Assembly (NCBI GenBank): GCA_020912385.1 | Contig: CP087209.1 | Location: 1,054,001 to 1,118,000, forward strand | DNA from: Neofusicoccum parvum | Taxonomy: Eukaryota > Ascomycota > Dothideomycetes > Botryosphaeriales > Botryosphaeriaceae | DNA length: 64,000 nucleotides | Direction of reading: 5' to 3' | Shown: positions 30,383 through 43,555 of the stretch, in pieces | How positions within the stretch are numbered: position 1 is the stretch's first letter | Layout: the number at the start of each line of letters is the position of its first letter | Made by a program: the position numbers and the translations under genes | The notes under the pieces: generated by a model | The model's input: only the letters and a program-made list of their open reading frames with translations | Databases searched by the model: none | What the model was told of the DNA's origin: nothing

Positions 30383-31807
30383 ATTGAGAGGCGGCGATGG
30401 AGCGAATGAGCAATGAGAGCAGGTGGCCAAAGAGGCAGAAAGAGATGGAAGAATCAAACACTGAAGCAAGCAACGAGCTCAAGGAAGAAGCGGAACGACT
30501 GGCTGCAGTTGGTGGGGAGAGAAGAGAAGAGGAGGAGGAAGAGCGAGAAGCTGGAAAGAAATAGGTGCTGGCGCTGAAGCCTGATCACCTCATGCTGCGA
30601 GCGAAGAAGGCGCGAAGCTGGAAGTCGCGACCCCCCCGCCGTCGGCGAAGCCGCACTCCAGCGCAAGAAGGAAGCCGCGACGTGCCCTCGCGGGTAGCAG
30701 CGAACGCCAATGGCGGCGCGAGCTGGAGGAAGACACCCATTGGCAGCTCACAACGCAGATGAGAGCGGCAAGCAGTGCCATCATTTGACCGCCGCGGACT
30801 ACGGATGGGATCTCTGCAGGCTATCGTGGGAGCGACCCGTGGTGTAGTTCTCTGTACTGCTGCAGACACAGCCATGCTTGGTACTCCCCGGTTTCGGTAC
30901 TACAAGGTCGTGGCGTTGGCGTTGCCATGCCAGCTTGTTCTTGGCCTCAGACAAAAGGTCGTTGTCACACTTCCGCATTCAAATGGCGAGCGGCCGCAAT
31001 TGGCGGCCTCTCACGTGCAAATGCAGTGCCGCACTTAGGCCAGCTTGGCACGCAGGGCACAGCCGTCATGCGCGCCAACGAGGTTCGTCCTGATCGTCAT
31101 GCGCAGCGAGGGCGGTGACGGCAGCGCGGGGCGGACAGCTGCTCTGGCCGACGGCACCAGCGGACGAGGCAGAAAGCAAACACAGGGCCAAGAAGCGCGG
31201 GCGACCCCAAGCTCCAAGCAAGCTGCAGAGGCGAAATGATGGCGCGCTGCAAGACATAGCGACGGCACTTGGCGCAGGCTGGCCAGACGCAGCGCAGGCC
31301 ACACAGGGCGTTTCAGCTTTAGGCGTTGCACAACGAAGCGACCGGCCGCGGCGATCAAGGCAGCGCCCGACCTCACCTTGGCTGGATTTGCGCGCAGACC
31401 GACCGTGGCCGTCACCTCCAGGGCAGGCACAGGACGCCCGCGACCCGCCGCCGCGGGCAGGGTGGCCCGTGCGTTCGCTTAGCGCCCGCTCTGCTGTTCT
31501 TAAATACCATGCTACCCATCCAGCTTCCTCCCTCTTCTTCCTTCACCGAACACCTTCGCAAGGCATCGCTAAGCGTCAGGTAAGCTTGTCCTGCTCCCTC
31601 CCACCTGGCACTCGAGTCGCACTTTCGATTGAGCCTCACTGGCCCAAGCTGAAAGTGGATCTGATCTGCTTCGCCTCCCCCCAAAAGCCAACGCCTGCTC
31701 ACTCTTCTGCGCTCCAGACATTGATTCGACAGCATCTCGCTTCCCAGCCTCAATCCCAATTGCTTTGCGCCACAGATCTTATTCCAATCACTACGACAAC
31801 CATCAAG
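30383..31807. other. Bidirectional region between two GPI-type genes
   Basis: About 1.4 kb between divergent starts. A frame open from 31115 into the next gene has no matching start or conserved sequence. The 250 bp before 31808 are C/T-rich promoter-like DNA. No gene is seen. Confidence 0.5.
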
Positions 31808-32452
31808 ATGTTCGGTCTCAAGATTGTCATTGCCTTCGCTCTCGTTGCCATGGCTTCGGCCGGTAAGTCAAGCCGTTCGCCTCACTTGAACTGGCCGTCC
31901 TTGATGTTAACAAGATCTTCCGCAGGCAACATGCACGGCATGAGCGACCTCATTCGCCGCGATGAGTGCCCTGCCGCCGTCACCGTCACTGTCACTGCCT
32001 GTGGCACCACTGCTCCGGTTGTCCCTGGCACCACGGCCACCGCCAGCCCTCCCGAGACCACCCCGGCCGAGACCACTCCCGCTTCGACCACTGTCCCCGC
32101 TGGCACTGAGAGCCCCGCTCCCTCTGGCACCGCCTCTGGCACCGTCCCTGCTGGCACCTCGGCTCCCTCTGGCACCGAGACCCCGGTCGCTTCGTCTGGC
32201 GCTTCCGGTGCTGCCTCGACTCCGGCTGCCTCGTCCTCGGCTGCTGGATCTGGCACTGAGAGCTCCGCCTCTGCCTCCGCTACTGGCTCTGCCTCTGGCT
32301 CGGCCAGCGCCAGCGCCAGCGCCAGCGAGTCTGCCGCCACTTCGGCCGCCGCCTCGTCGTCTGCTGCCCCCTCCAGCGCCGCCTCGGCCGTCAAGCTCAA
32401 CAACGCCATGGCTGCTCTCTTCGCTGCCGGCGTCTTCGTCGCCCTTGCTTGA
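31808..32452 (+). CDS. Small secreted Ala/Ser/Thr-rich GPI-anchored protein
   Basis: Exon 1 31808-31862, intron 31863-31925 (63 nt, GTAAGT...CAG), exon 2 31926-32452; 193 aa. The signal peptide is MFGLKIVIAFALVAMASAG. The mature protein has a short start (NMHGMSDLIRRDECPAAVTVTVTACG) with two Cys residues, then Thr/Pro repeats (PETTPAETTPASTT), Ser-Gly-Ala tracts and an SAS run. It ends in a hydrophobic tail, AMAALFAAGVFVALA, after a small-residue stretch, which fits a GPI signal. IRRD could be a kexin-type processing site. Without splicing the frame also stays open through the intron, but then the signal peptide is followed by an unrelated basic segment. It is likely a wall protein; no other function can be inferred. 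Confidence 0.82.
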   Translation: MFGLKIVIAFALVAMASAGKSSRSPHLNWPSLMLTRSSAGNMHGMSDLIRRDECPAAVTVTVTACGTTAPVVPGTTATASPPETTPAETTPASTTVPAGTESPAPSGTASGTVPAGTSAPSGTETPVASSGASGAASTPAASSSAAGSGTESSASASATGSASGSASASASASESAATSAAASSSAAPSSAASAVKLNNAMAALFAAGVFVALA

Positions 32453-34795
32453 TTCAACCAGCATCACGGCATGTCCAATCGCATTGGCGTGCTGGACTTC
32501 CTTTATTTCCTTTCGTAACGAGCGACACGGGTTTACGGAATTACGTCTGGGGGTTTGATTATCATCACTGGCAAGGGACGGCGGAACGGTAATGGCGGGC
32601 GCGAAGATCTTCTTGACCATCAAAACGGAGGTCTGTAATTGAACTCTTAGCATAGCATGGAGGTCGCAGTTGGTGGACTCTTCTTTCTTGTCCTTAGTTG
32701 CAGACATTGAACAATAGGAGACGCCATTGACCTCACATCATCCACCTCTGCTGCTCGTGGTGCCATGTTGCTGTGACTTCCCGCCACGCCTGGCTGGCAA
32801 CGTGTCGCACATGGGACACAACTGGCGGAGCACCTTCCACAATGGCAGCTGGCGCGCTGAAACACTCCACGAATCTTGATGTGCATCCCTGCGCGCATGG
32901 ATCACTGATTCACTAGCGCCCGGTGTCCCGCGGCAGCGAGTCAGCGCGCGACCGGGGTGCCTGGACGGCGCCGGGCCCACGCGCGGTGGTTTCGCTGGCG
33001 CACGGACGGGCAGAGATAAGGAACAGGCAAGCCCAGGCCAGCGCGCGCCGCCAGCCGCCCAGCCACCACCGTCACCCGCGCGCCCTGCCAGCGCGCCCGC
33101 CAGCCACCACTAGCCATCTGCCATCCGCGACGCGACGGTGACGCGCGACAGCCCGTCGAACTGGGCAGAACCGCCGCGAAGGAGGAATCTCGAGCGGACC
33201 AAGCCTTCCGTCCAGCTGCATTCCGCCGGCGAGGCCGCCGCACAGCTGCCGTTCGGCAATTCCAGCAGGGCAGGGATGCGCCGCGCAAGGCCCAGCTGCT
33301 CTTGGGGAACCACACCACCTTCTTTCGTGCGTGGCCCGAGAGCTTGTCGGACGCGAAACCTGGGATCGCCCTGGAGCAAGGCACGCGGCACAGCGGATTG
33401 GCCGACGCCGTTGCTGATCCAGCCTGCCGCTCGAGGGCGACGCTGGGGCGGCGGTTGACGAGGCAGATGCCCGTCTCTTCCTCCTTTCGTCGTCTCCGTC
33501 GCGGGCTCAACGGGTTGCGGCTCCAATCGTCGCTCGCGGCGGCGGCGGCATCGACAGCAGCAAAGGGGTGACAGCAGCAGCGATGCGCGCGGCGATAATG
33601 GACGCTGCAATCGATGTACTTGTACCGGCAGGAGAGGGCGCGCGCGCGCACGCGACACCACGGCGCGACACCGCGTCGACGCGGCGCCGCGGCTCCCCTC
33701 TCTTTGCTGTGCGTGTAGCCAGCGTGCCAACGGGCGCCCAGTCCCGCATGTTGGGGCGCGCGCGGCGGTGGCGGCCACCAGAGCAACGGCGGCGGATGTT
33801 CCCACGGGCTGTTGGGCGTGGGCGTTGCTGCCTGTGCTCCCCGCCACCGCCGTTCTCTTTGCATCCATCCCTTCGTTGCGCGCTGTGCGCGATCGTCCAC
33901 ATGGGGGCTGCGTGCGTGGGTGCGCGCAAGGCCATGGCGGTGCGTGAGTGGGCGCCTCTTGCCTGACCAGCCACCCGTCCACCACCGGTCACCAACCACC
34001 AAGAACGCGAACGGCGAAGGGAAGGGGGGAGGCCAGTTGCGCCGCTGGGCTGCTAACGCTGCCCGTTCCGCTGCTCTTGCCCTTGCCCCGACCAAGGGAA
34101 TCGACGGGCCCACACACCCTCCACGGGAAATAATGTGACGCTTGTGTCGTGCGACGGGCAGGTTGGAAGAGCGTTGCACGACTAAGGAGCGGTTACCGCC
34201 TGTGTGGCGGGATCTGCCTGCTGCCATCGCCAGCGCGGATCGCTGATTGATCGATCGCAGCGCTCGTCCAAAGCTTGAGTCAGTCACGATAGCGTCTTCG
34301 ATTCTTGTTGCCGCCTCTGGCAGATTGTTTTTATTACTTGCGAGCTCCGGCCCGCGGCGCCTCTCTGTCTTGATTTTTATTGCCCTGTGCGACTCTGCAA
34401 AACCAGAGCCGTGACGATCCTGGTAAATCTGGTCAATTAACGCTGCCACCTATGATTGCGTGGCCGTGTGCTCTCGTTTGACAAAACGTAACAAAGCCAA
34501 TTGATCCTGGCAAGAGAGCAGCACACAAGGCAAGGTGTATGTGCATCCGCAAATGAGGAGATGCGGGCAGCCACATGAACGCACGCGTGCGAGCCCGTTT
34601 GGCTCCATCTCTTTCCCTCGGAGAAAACTACGGCAGCAGCGTGGTAGAAAATGACGAGGTGCTGCTGCTGCTCACAGCGCTGGCGCACGCGCCGCTCCCT
34701 CCCTTTCCCCGTTCCGTTTCCCTTTGCTGCAGCGCGTTGTCCACAGCACTGCATTCGTCAGACGCTTTCCCCACAGCTGCTGCGCCGCTTGCGCA

Positions 34796-34831
<36 letters not shown>

Positions 34832-37290
34832 GGAGAACCAAGCAGCAATTGACGATCTTTCCTCTCCCACATCTGCCCATAGCCGGACTACTCGTCGAGC
34901 TGGCTTATCTCTCTCTCAGCTGCCTCCAACCCCAGAAACCTTGACACCACCCCGGCCGCACGCGCTTTGAAACGCGGTGGCTTGCCCGATAGGCGCTGCG
35001 CCATAGCAGCCAACAACCAAGCATTTCGCAAGAGAAAGCCCGCCCAACCGCGGCAACCTCGCGCCTGGCAACCGTTGCCATGCTGCCTATCTATCCATCC
35101 ATCTGTCTATCTCTCTCCCAGGTCGTGACGAACCTGCGGTAAGCATGTGGCGCCACCATCTTCCAGACAACGCGCAAGCACCACCACCACCACCACCGGC
35201 TTCTCCGCCCATCCCCATTGGCGCCGAAGCCGCGGACAAGCATCGTCGCCAAAAGGCAGCTCTCCCTCGCAACGCGTCATGGAGGGTGTGATAAGGACCT
35301 TGTACCTGCATCCCCGTCCCATCCCGGCCTCAGCCTAGACCCCAATGGGGGAAGGATGGGTGGGTGGGCGTCGTCGCCCGCGCGCCCGCCTCGATCAGCT
35401 GTGTGCTTGCTTGCTCTGCGACAGCTGTGGCCCCCGCTAACCGACGTTCGGCGACCGGCCCGGTTTAAGCACGGTAGGCCGACCGACCGCGTGTGGATGG
35501 CTTTGCCGTCTGGTTTGGCGCCGCGGGCGGGAGCAACTGCTAAGCTGGGGCCCCCCCCCCCGGTTCGCAACCGCATGTGGGGGGAAGCGCCTTCGGTTTG
35601 TTGGGCGTGATCCGGGCTTTCTGCTTCCTGCCGTGGCCGCTGCCGGGGGACCGGGGGGATGTTCAGCCCCGATGTTCGGCTGTCGTTGGTTTGTTGGCTT
35701 GGTCCGGCTCGGCCTTGGTGATGGCTGAGAGACGGCGGTTTCGTTAACCTGCCGATGCCAGCGGAGAAGTTGGAACTGGTGGTCCACGTCCCGGCTTAGG
35801 GGAATCGGTGAAAGCGGAGCTGGGGTGTTCCCTTGGCTGATGCATGGCCGATCGGCTGCGTTTGAGCTTGTTGGAAGGTTCGCTCCGACCGCTTCTTCCT
35901 GGCGCTCTCTGATTGCTTGGGTTCTTCGCGATGCTCCGACGAAGAATACGCTTCGTTCAATAGATGAATTAGTAGGTTGATCCTTGGTACGGGCAGGTGG
36001 GTAGCCGAAACCGGGGACGACGTTGCTTCTGCTGCCAATGGTGTTGTATTTTGCGCCTCGTGCGCTGAGCTGCGTTCTCATTGCTTTCTCGTGGCTGTTC
36101 CAATGGACCTTGGTTCTTGGGACTTCGCTTATTCTCTGCGCTTTTCCTGGATACTGTGTTGCTGTGGCTTGAGACAGTAAAGATGAAGGGCATTCTTCCA
36201 AGTGTCATGCCTACCAATTTCTGTTACAGCGTGTCTCTCTCCCACGCCAGAAGGCAATGCTTTTTTGCATGGAAGTCCCTTTCTTGCATCTGCCATGCAG
36301 TCATGCCCATCATTTGCTGGGATTTCCATCAGCCTCATGAATACACCTCGTGACGAATGTCAGTCAACAAAAGGAAAATAGAAGTGAAGCCTCAGCAAAC
36401 CCAGAGCTCTTCCGAGCCCTTGAGCCCCCAACACCTGGGCACCATGCCAATGTCTAAAACTCACAACCGATCCCCTTGATGGATAGGTAAATAATAACTC
36501 TTCCACATATCATCCATTACCGCCCCGTCCCCGATCCCAAAGTCCCTTGCCCCCCACCTGCCACCCCTGCCTTGACATCCCTCCGCGTTCCTGCATCGCC
36601 ACCCCACGGCCGGAAGGAACAGAACAGGAAGGTATATCCCACTCGCCTCTCGTCATCATGACCGACATCAGATCTTCTGACTCACCCCACCCGAGATCTG
36701 AGGAATGTTACTACCTTCGCCCTACCCCATAACCGGGCCGAGTAAGAGAGCGTGTGCTTAGTCAGGGTGCATTCCGAGACAGTGTGTCCAGCTGCAACGT
36801 AGAGAGAACACTCGACGGCGGTAGCTAGACTGGTATTTCGTGCGTGCTTCACCTTGCATTGCGTTGCCGTGGTAGCCAGAGACAAAGGCGTGGATGTGCG
36901 TGTGCCTTCGCGGCTCGTGGTAATCGACGGAGACGCTTCCACCTCAAGGCAAGATTGACTCTGAAATATTCGGTGAGCTCTCTCATATGGACCGAAAAGG
37001 GCGAATCCCCTATTTGGCATTCTAAAATCCTTGTGCACCGGCTTTTCTGCTTGTATATATCTCTTTCCATTCCATGATACTTGCTCAGCCGCAATGCACT
37101 GCACAAACGCACAAACCTACGCAAAGCCCCAACTATGCGGCCGCACACCTCAGTCTTACAACAAAGACAACGACAAAAGACACCCATGCAGAATGCTGAC
37201 TATGACAACAATGCTTTCGAACCAAGTGCTCTCCCAGTTCCCCTTCCGCTTTCTTGTACTTGCATTACCAAAACACACGAATCAACTACC
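32453..37290. other. 4.8-kb region without a convincing gene
   Basis: This convergent gap is far longer than others here. 32.9-34.2 kb is very GC-rich with long chance frames. Next come a GCAACA microsatellite (34797-34830), CTAT/CCAT simple sequence (about 35087-35112), an ACC repeat (about 35180-35197) and an 11-C run at 35551-35561. From 36.2 kb it becomes AT-richer. No splice-joined coding pattern, tRNA or 5S gene was found. Confidence 0.5.
34797..34830 (+). repeat. (GCAACA)n microsatellite
   Basis: Five exact GCAACA units followed by GCAG. Confidence 0.9.
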
Positions 37291-40200
37291 TTACTCCGGA
37301 ATCTCCGCACAGACAGGGCAGCCACCGCTAATGGCGTTGCGGATGAGGTGGGCGTGTGCGACCTTCGCTCCGACGCTGTGACTCGAGGTGTCTGGGTCCT
37401 CGGCGAACTGAGCTTGCAGCATCGAAGCCGCCGAGGCGCTGGAGCTCGACCCTGCAGATTCGAGTAGGCAGGAGAGGTGGTAGACGTGGCCGCAGGCGAA
37501 GCCGATGAGTGTTTCTTTCTCTGTTTGAACAGCATCAGTTGTTATCCACGTAGTTGAAGAGCGAGCGTGTACGTACCATCCTCGGAGAAGGGCTTCTTGC
37601 AGCCCACGCAATGCCCGGGCTTGATTTCTGCGTCCGAGTCGGCATGTTTTTCGGCCGACGACGGTTCGCCGGCCTCCTGTATCTCCGGTATTGGCTCGAC
37701 AAAGATATCCACGTGATCCGCTGACTTGTCCACAACTTCGAACTTGACGCCCTTCTTCCTTCCGGATCTCAATGTTTCCATCGCCGAGGCAACCTCGCTC
37801 CGCAAAACTTTGGCAACGCCGTCGCTGATGCTGAATTGAATCTCATACTCCCTGACCATGCGCCTAATGCCATCTCTGAGCCCCTCAATTTCCAGACCTT
37901 CAGGGATACGACGGACCAAAGTGATAGGGTCAATGGCTGTTCCGACCTCCTCGAGAAGACCGCGGATAAAGGGGGGCTTGTCCATGCTGTAATCAAGAAG
38001 GTCGTTCCAGAGATCCGGATCATCCTGTTTCTTAGCAAAAGCGATAGCCTCCGACACGTCACCCATCTTGTCAATGATGAGGAACAGGGCCTTCTTCACT
38101 TCGCCAGTCTTGGAGAGAATGTGGCTATATGCCTGTTAGCTTGATATCAATAACAAGGAAACAGTACAGAACACTTACACAAGCTCTGGAATATATTGTC
38201 GCTGGTCGCAGATGGCGCAGGCTTTCTCATAGTCGTAACCATGCGAAGTCTCCAAGAAATCCATCAAGAGCGGCCTGTCGTATTCAGCAAAGAGCTCGAC
38301 CGCCAGATCAGCAAAGTCCTCCACAAGGGTCTTCCCTTGCTCGGCAATGCGATCGTGTGTCGTGCGAAGCGCCTTCTCGTCGCCATTGCCTTTCAGGAGT
38401 GCCCGCATATAGAAAAAGAGGAAAGGCTTGTATGAAGGACCCTTCTCTTGAAGCTGTTCCACAACGGCGTGAGGATTCACCAGGCCTTGATAAGCATCCT
38501 CAACCAGGATCTGTACCGCTTCTGAAGATGCCTCTTCGAGCTCGTCCAATGGTGCAGATTTCATCTGGTCCTTTGACACCCGGACCATGATGAAGCCGGG
38601 AATGTCATCGGACACTTCAGCCATGAGCCGGTATTCACGGATCAAAGCCATGGCCGCGTCAGCATTCTGCACGCGAATATAGCATTGCAGGGCTTCTTTG
38701 GGGCGGCTGTCGGCGATGTAGAGTTTAGCAAGTGCCTCCAGAAGGATTCGCCAATCCCTGCCGCGTTCGCCTCCTTCAACCGTGTCCTCGTTGACATCAC
38801 CAGAGTCCAGCTTGGCCTCCAGTGCGTTGATGACACTGTTCACGTTGAAAAGTTCAGGATCCCATATGTCCAGAAGCTCCTTCAACCGAACGCGGTCGCG
38901 GATGATGTAGTTGCCGAGCACGACCTCGTAAACAAGCGAAGGAAGTGGAGGATGCAGTTGCTTCGTTGGTATGTATGGGGTGATGGCATCGAACTGGCCC
39001 GCCTGGGCGAACGTCCACACCCAATGTTCCCATCTCGAGGACGTCCCGAGAACTTTGCCGGCAACCTTGCCAGCTGCTGTCCAGTCCTTCGCCGAAACCA
39101 GCTGCTGAAGCCACAGGTCACCAATCCGCCGCTTCTCCTTCTCTACAGCAGAATTGTGCTGCTTCTCAGCCGAGATGGTTGTCTGCGAAGCATCGTCGGC
39201 AAAGAACTCTACGATACTCGGTTTGCGCTTCAGAGTTGAGGAAGGTGTGCTGACGGTTGGGGACATGGGTTCCTCGGTCTGGAGTGGGGATGACAAAATC
39301 TCAGGATGGTTATTGACGAGCTCCCATGCACCTTCGTAATTCTGGTGGTCTAGCAACCATGACAAATGGTCGGCCAGGTCACGCTTCATGCCGATGACGC
39401 AGTCGTAGGGACTGTGGATAAGGATTTTTAATCCAGCAGAGAATGCCAGAGGATGTGCTCCTTTTGTCAACGCATGCCTCGCGATCGATGAATGGCCAGT
39501 TAAGCTGCGCGGTAAACTGCTGCCTTTGCCATTTTCTCCGCTGCTTCCTAAGCTGGCTATCGAAGCGCTTGAGCTGAAGATCCTCTGAGCACTTAAGCCC
39601 GCTCCCCAGATACCCTCGCTGATTGTTTCGAGAGCACCACGTTGGATTGCCGGGGTGTTCGGCTGCAGCTGCGGAACGTAAAGTGTGCTGAGATGATAGT
39701 CGGCGGCGGAAAGGGTCTCGTATCGGCTGACGGTCAAAGTATCCACGTCGACCTCTTCGGATGTCTCAGCATCGATCAAGCGTACTTCAGGCTGGATCCC
39801 GTTGGAACGGTGATGGATTCCACGTTTGGAAGTCTCCGTGGTAGAGTTGATGGGGTTGTCATCGTCATCGCGAGTGCGGTATGCAAGAACAAGAAGTATG
39901 GAAGGGGTATAAAGCGATAAACCAGAAATTATACAGTCGTCGAATCGAAGTCTGTCGCAGATGTCAATATTTCGCCCTCGAAACGAGAAAGGGCTACGCA
40001 CTTATGAACAATGTCTGCACGTCCAGCAGATCTCTCCCCAACGTTCTTACCGACGCCAGCACCGCCTGGATCGACTTGAATGACCCAGGCGGTGTCGCCC
40101 CAGCCAACCAAGAGCTTCTCTTTCTTAGGCTTCAGGCGTTTGGTGCCATTTTTGCTAGGCGAATTCTGAACATCTGAAAGATCTGTTCCAGACCGGGTGA

Positions 40201-41392
40201 TGCCATTTTGGCCGGGAGCATCATCGTCTGACTCAAGGTTTTTCTCATCGATCCATTCCATCCGGGCTTTCCACACCGAGGCCATGTCCTCCCATTGGCC
40301 ATGGAAGGGCCGATCCACGTGCGCTATCCGTTTCCAGGCGAATTCCGAATCTGCGCTCTCCAGCTTGAGGTTGGACCTCATTATCTTGATACCTTGCTCG
40401 TTTGTCCACGCAACATATCTCCCGGACAACGACCACTTGATGGTGCTAATGCTGCCCTCGCCAGAGTGCAAGATAACATCCCTTCCTGTATTTTGACCAA
40501 GTCCAATAGAACCGAGCCATCCGGATGCCGCAGCAGCAGCACTGTTGGTGTTAGCTTCCGCACTGACACCAGGCCGGCCTCCCTGTGTCAGGATCAAATT
40601 TCCAGCCAATCCACCGGAAAGATAGCTCCTATCACTCTTATACTCCGGGGACAAGGCAACCGTGTTGATGGGCCTGCGGAAATTCCTCAGAGTCACATCC
40701 TTGGGATCCACCAACGAAGACACGCAAACGTGGCCATCGATTGACGAGGTCGCGACGTGAATTGAGTTGGATGGAGTTGCTGGGAGCGGCGGCTGCTTCG
40801 GGGCAGCTCTGGACGGTGGGGTCGAGACGGTGGAGGCGGCAGTGCCACGTCTTTCTGGCGAATGAACAGGTTCGGTGGCAGTTCTCGTCACAGCGTCGAG
40901 CCTCGCATCAGGCAGAGGCGGCGGGAATGGGGACATGGACACGGACGTGACCGAGGCCGAATGAGCGTGGTAGAAGCGCAACGACTGGAAGGAAGGCAGC
41001 GAGAGCACATTCTGCAGTACGTTAGCTGCATTGGGACACAATGAGATGGGGCGATGCTCACGATGTTGCCATTGTGGGTTCCTATGATCTATGCAAGCTT
41101 AGCAAACTTCAACGCGAGCACCGCACGTATTGCGCACTTAGTCGAGTCGTACCATTTTGTCGCCGCCGACGACGAAGCTGCTGGTGGCATCGCCATTACG
41201 GTAGACAGAGCCCAGGGTGCTGGTGAGGCGGTCGTACTTCAGCTTGGGCTCCTCGTCGTCCTCATCGTCCTCTTCGTCGTCGTCGCGGTCCGAGTCGACG
41301 TCGCCGGCGGTGCTGGGCTCATCGGTGGTGCTGGGATCATCGTGAGGGTGGACGACAGCATCGTCATGGAGTCCATTTGGTTGCGCAGCCAT
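37291..41392 (-). CDS. VPS41: VPS41, HOPS tethering-complex subunit
   Basis: Six exons: 41392-41153, 41088-41062 (27 nt), 41011-40002, 39951-38179, 38124-37577 and 37520-37291; 1275 aa. Introns are 64, 50, 50, 54 and 56 nt and all joins keep the frame. VPS41 mediates tethering and fusion at the vacuole and late endosome. Visible parts are an acidic N terminus (DDDEEDDEDDEEPKLKY), a WD40-type beta propeller (IIGTHNGNINVLSLPSF, HAHSASVTSVS, GWLGSIGLGQN), a clathrin-heavy-chain-repeat helical region (from about residue 590), and a C-terminal RING-H2: CVGCKKPF, FACGHVYHLSC, CPVC. An in-frame ATG further upstream (41479) would add 29 residues that do not look conserved. Its divergent neighbour starts 294 bp away. 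Confidence 0.94.
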
Positions 41393-41686
41393 GCTGGGGG
41401 CATGGTCCGCAGCGGGTGGGAGCAGCGCGAGATGGATGAGCTGTCGAGCGCGCAGTGAGGTGTTGGCGTCCCAGCTCATGACGCTGTCGGGCGCCGGCCG
41501 CTGATCCCGGCTGCCACGCGCCAAGCCCCCAGCTGCGCGCTGCGCTCAGCGCTCAGCGGCCACCAGTTCTTGCTGCACTGTGCTCCAATCTTCCGCCGCG
41601 TCTATCCGTGAATTCACCACCGACCTTCGTTCCCGGAGCGCGCCTCTCCTCCGACCCTCAATGCGTCGAGCCAAGCAAGTCTGGCG

Positions 41687-43091
41687 ATGACTTCTCCTCG
41701 CTGCAATGTCTTCACCTCCCGCGCGACACGCGCTGTAGTCGCTCGTCCCGCCCGCTCTGCGCCGTTGACTTGCCGCCTTCCGCTCGCCCACCCCGCCGCT
41801 GCCGTGACCGTTTCCTCCGCTCGCCCACTGTCCAATTCTGCCTGGCGACTACGGAGTCAGGCGAAAGACGAAGGTCTAGCAGACAATACGCCTGTGGAGG
41901 AGGTGAGGCAGGAAAATGTGAAGCGCGCGCGGGCCTCGGCTTCTACTTCTCCAACGCTGAGAAAAGTAGCTGTCGAAGCGCAGCGGAAGCGCATGAGGGC
42001 CAAGCCCGACAATCTCAATCCTGACGAGGCAAAGGTGAGTCCAGCTGACATGTGTCATCGTGCCCATGCTGACATTCACAAAGAAAGTCACAGCCTACTG
42101 CGCTGCAGAGAGATACAACATCTTTGATGTCGCACGTTTGCTCCGTTCCGAGGGCTTCGAGATCGACCCCTTCCAGACCGGCCTGTACCCGCAAGTTGTC
42201 CATATACAAGTCAACAATGCTCTCGAGAGCAAAGAGACCGGCGACCTCTTCATCTTCCCCTCGGGCACACTGGTAGCGTGGAACGTTCCGGACAGGTTAT
42301 CTTTTCGCTTAGTCCACAAGACATTGGTTCCTGCCGCCGAAGGTTCCCATCTGAGAGAGCTTGAGACAGAGGACCTGGCGTACATCGAGGATCCATCCAG
42401 GAACTCCAGTGATATAATGGGGGATACCATCATTCTGGGTACGGGCAGCCCCGAGAACGAGGGTTCCAGACAATTCAACCAGCCGGACGGTCAGGATTCT
42501 CCCAACTACGAGGTGGATACCGTTTTGGCAAAGATTGCCTTTTCGTCTGGTCTGGCACGCTCGACAAAGCTTGCCGTACTTGAAGATTTGCTCAACAACT
42601 ATTTCGACTCCACTCGTTCCATCCCCACAGTCCTCTCGAAGGGTGAGCGCTTGCGCTTCAGCCGTAAATTTATCCTCAGGAAGACCGGGGAGCTTCTCAA
42701 CATTCGTGCCCAGCTCAACCTTTACTCCGAGTTGACTGATGCTCTCCCCGATATTTTCTGGGATAGCAGACATGAGCTTGGTCTCGAGGACTACTACACC
42801 AAAGTCGGGCGTGCACTGGACGTCTCTGTGCGCATCAAAGCACTAAACGACAAGCTGACCTACGCGCAAGAAATTGCGCAGGTTCTCAGCGACCGCCTGG
42901 AAGAGAAGCACGGCCACTTCCTCGAGTGGATTATTATCTACCTGATCGCGTTCGAGATCCTTCTGGAAATCAACCGGCTGTTTAAGGAATGGGAAGAGGC
43001 CTCGGATCCAGAAAGTACGGGCAATCTGCTGAGGCTGTTTTTGGAGGAGGAGCTCGCAAAAGAGAGAAAGAGTGATGAACGAGCGTCTTGA
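41687..43091 (+). CDS. RMD1/RMND1-family (DUF155) mitochondrial membrane protein
   Basis: Exon 1 41687-42034, intron 42035-42083 (49 nt, GTGAGT...AAAG), exon 2 42084-43091; 451 aa. The N terminus (MTSPRCNVFTSRATRAVVAR) is an Arg/Ser/Ala-rich mitochondrial presequence. The DUF155 region runs from KVTAYCAAERYNIFDVARLL through DLFIFPSGTLVAWNV and the helical block LYSELTDALPDIFWDSRHELGLEDYY. One C-terminal transmembrane segment (LEWIIIYLIAFEILLEI) ends the domain. Human RMND1 and yeast Mrx10-type relatives sit in the inner mitochondrial membrane and support mitochondrial translation; the same role is likely here by homology. Related family members Rmd1 and Rmd8 are not mitochondrial, and the presequence argues against those. 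Confidence 0.88.
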
Positions 43092-43555
43092 AGTTTTGGT
43101 GTCTCGGTTTCTTTGAACACTGGTTTTTGCTGGGATTGTATAAAAGTGTTTCTGGCGTATCAACTGGCGTTCCGCGAATCCTCGCCACACTTGATACCCC
43201 TCTCAGCTCGCTTACATCACGATATATCACGACAAATAGATCTGTCCATAAAATGCTGAGTATTCCTCCCTGCTCTAGAAATCCCCACGAAGTGTTTGAC
43301 TTGCAGGTCAGTGGCCGTCAAGGTCTTTGTCACCGGCGAGAAAGTTGCCCGATATGGTTAGAACGGAGGCTTGTATCAATTCGCGTCTGAACTTCATGTC
43401 ATGAATCGTTCAACATGAGGCATTACTCCAGCTCAGAACATTCAACTGTAATGACACAGACCATAAGATCCGAAAGCTACGGAACATATTCAAAGACAAT
43501 CCTAAACGCCAACCAATGCCGCTCAAACAGGAACGCTCCATCGCAACACCGCCCC
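43092..43555. other. Convergent 3' region
   Basis: About 460 bp between two convergent stop codons. Nothing else is seen. Confidence 0.5.

Noticed and set aside
31115..31807. Long upstream extension of the small GPI-type protein
   Set aside because: The frame is open, but the signal peptide at 31808 would then be internal and the extension has no conserved sequence.
32941..34449. 502-codon minus-strand open frame
   Set aside because: Extreme Arg/Ala/Pro/His composition, no conserved motif, and other long frames overlap it in the same GC-rich DNA; stop codons are simply rare at this composition.
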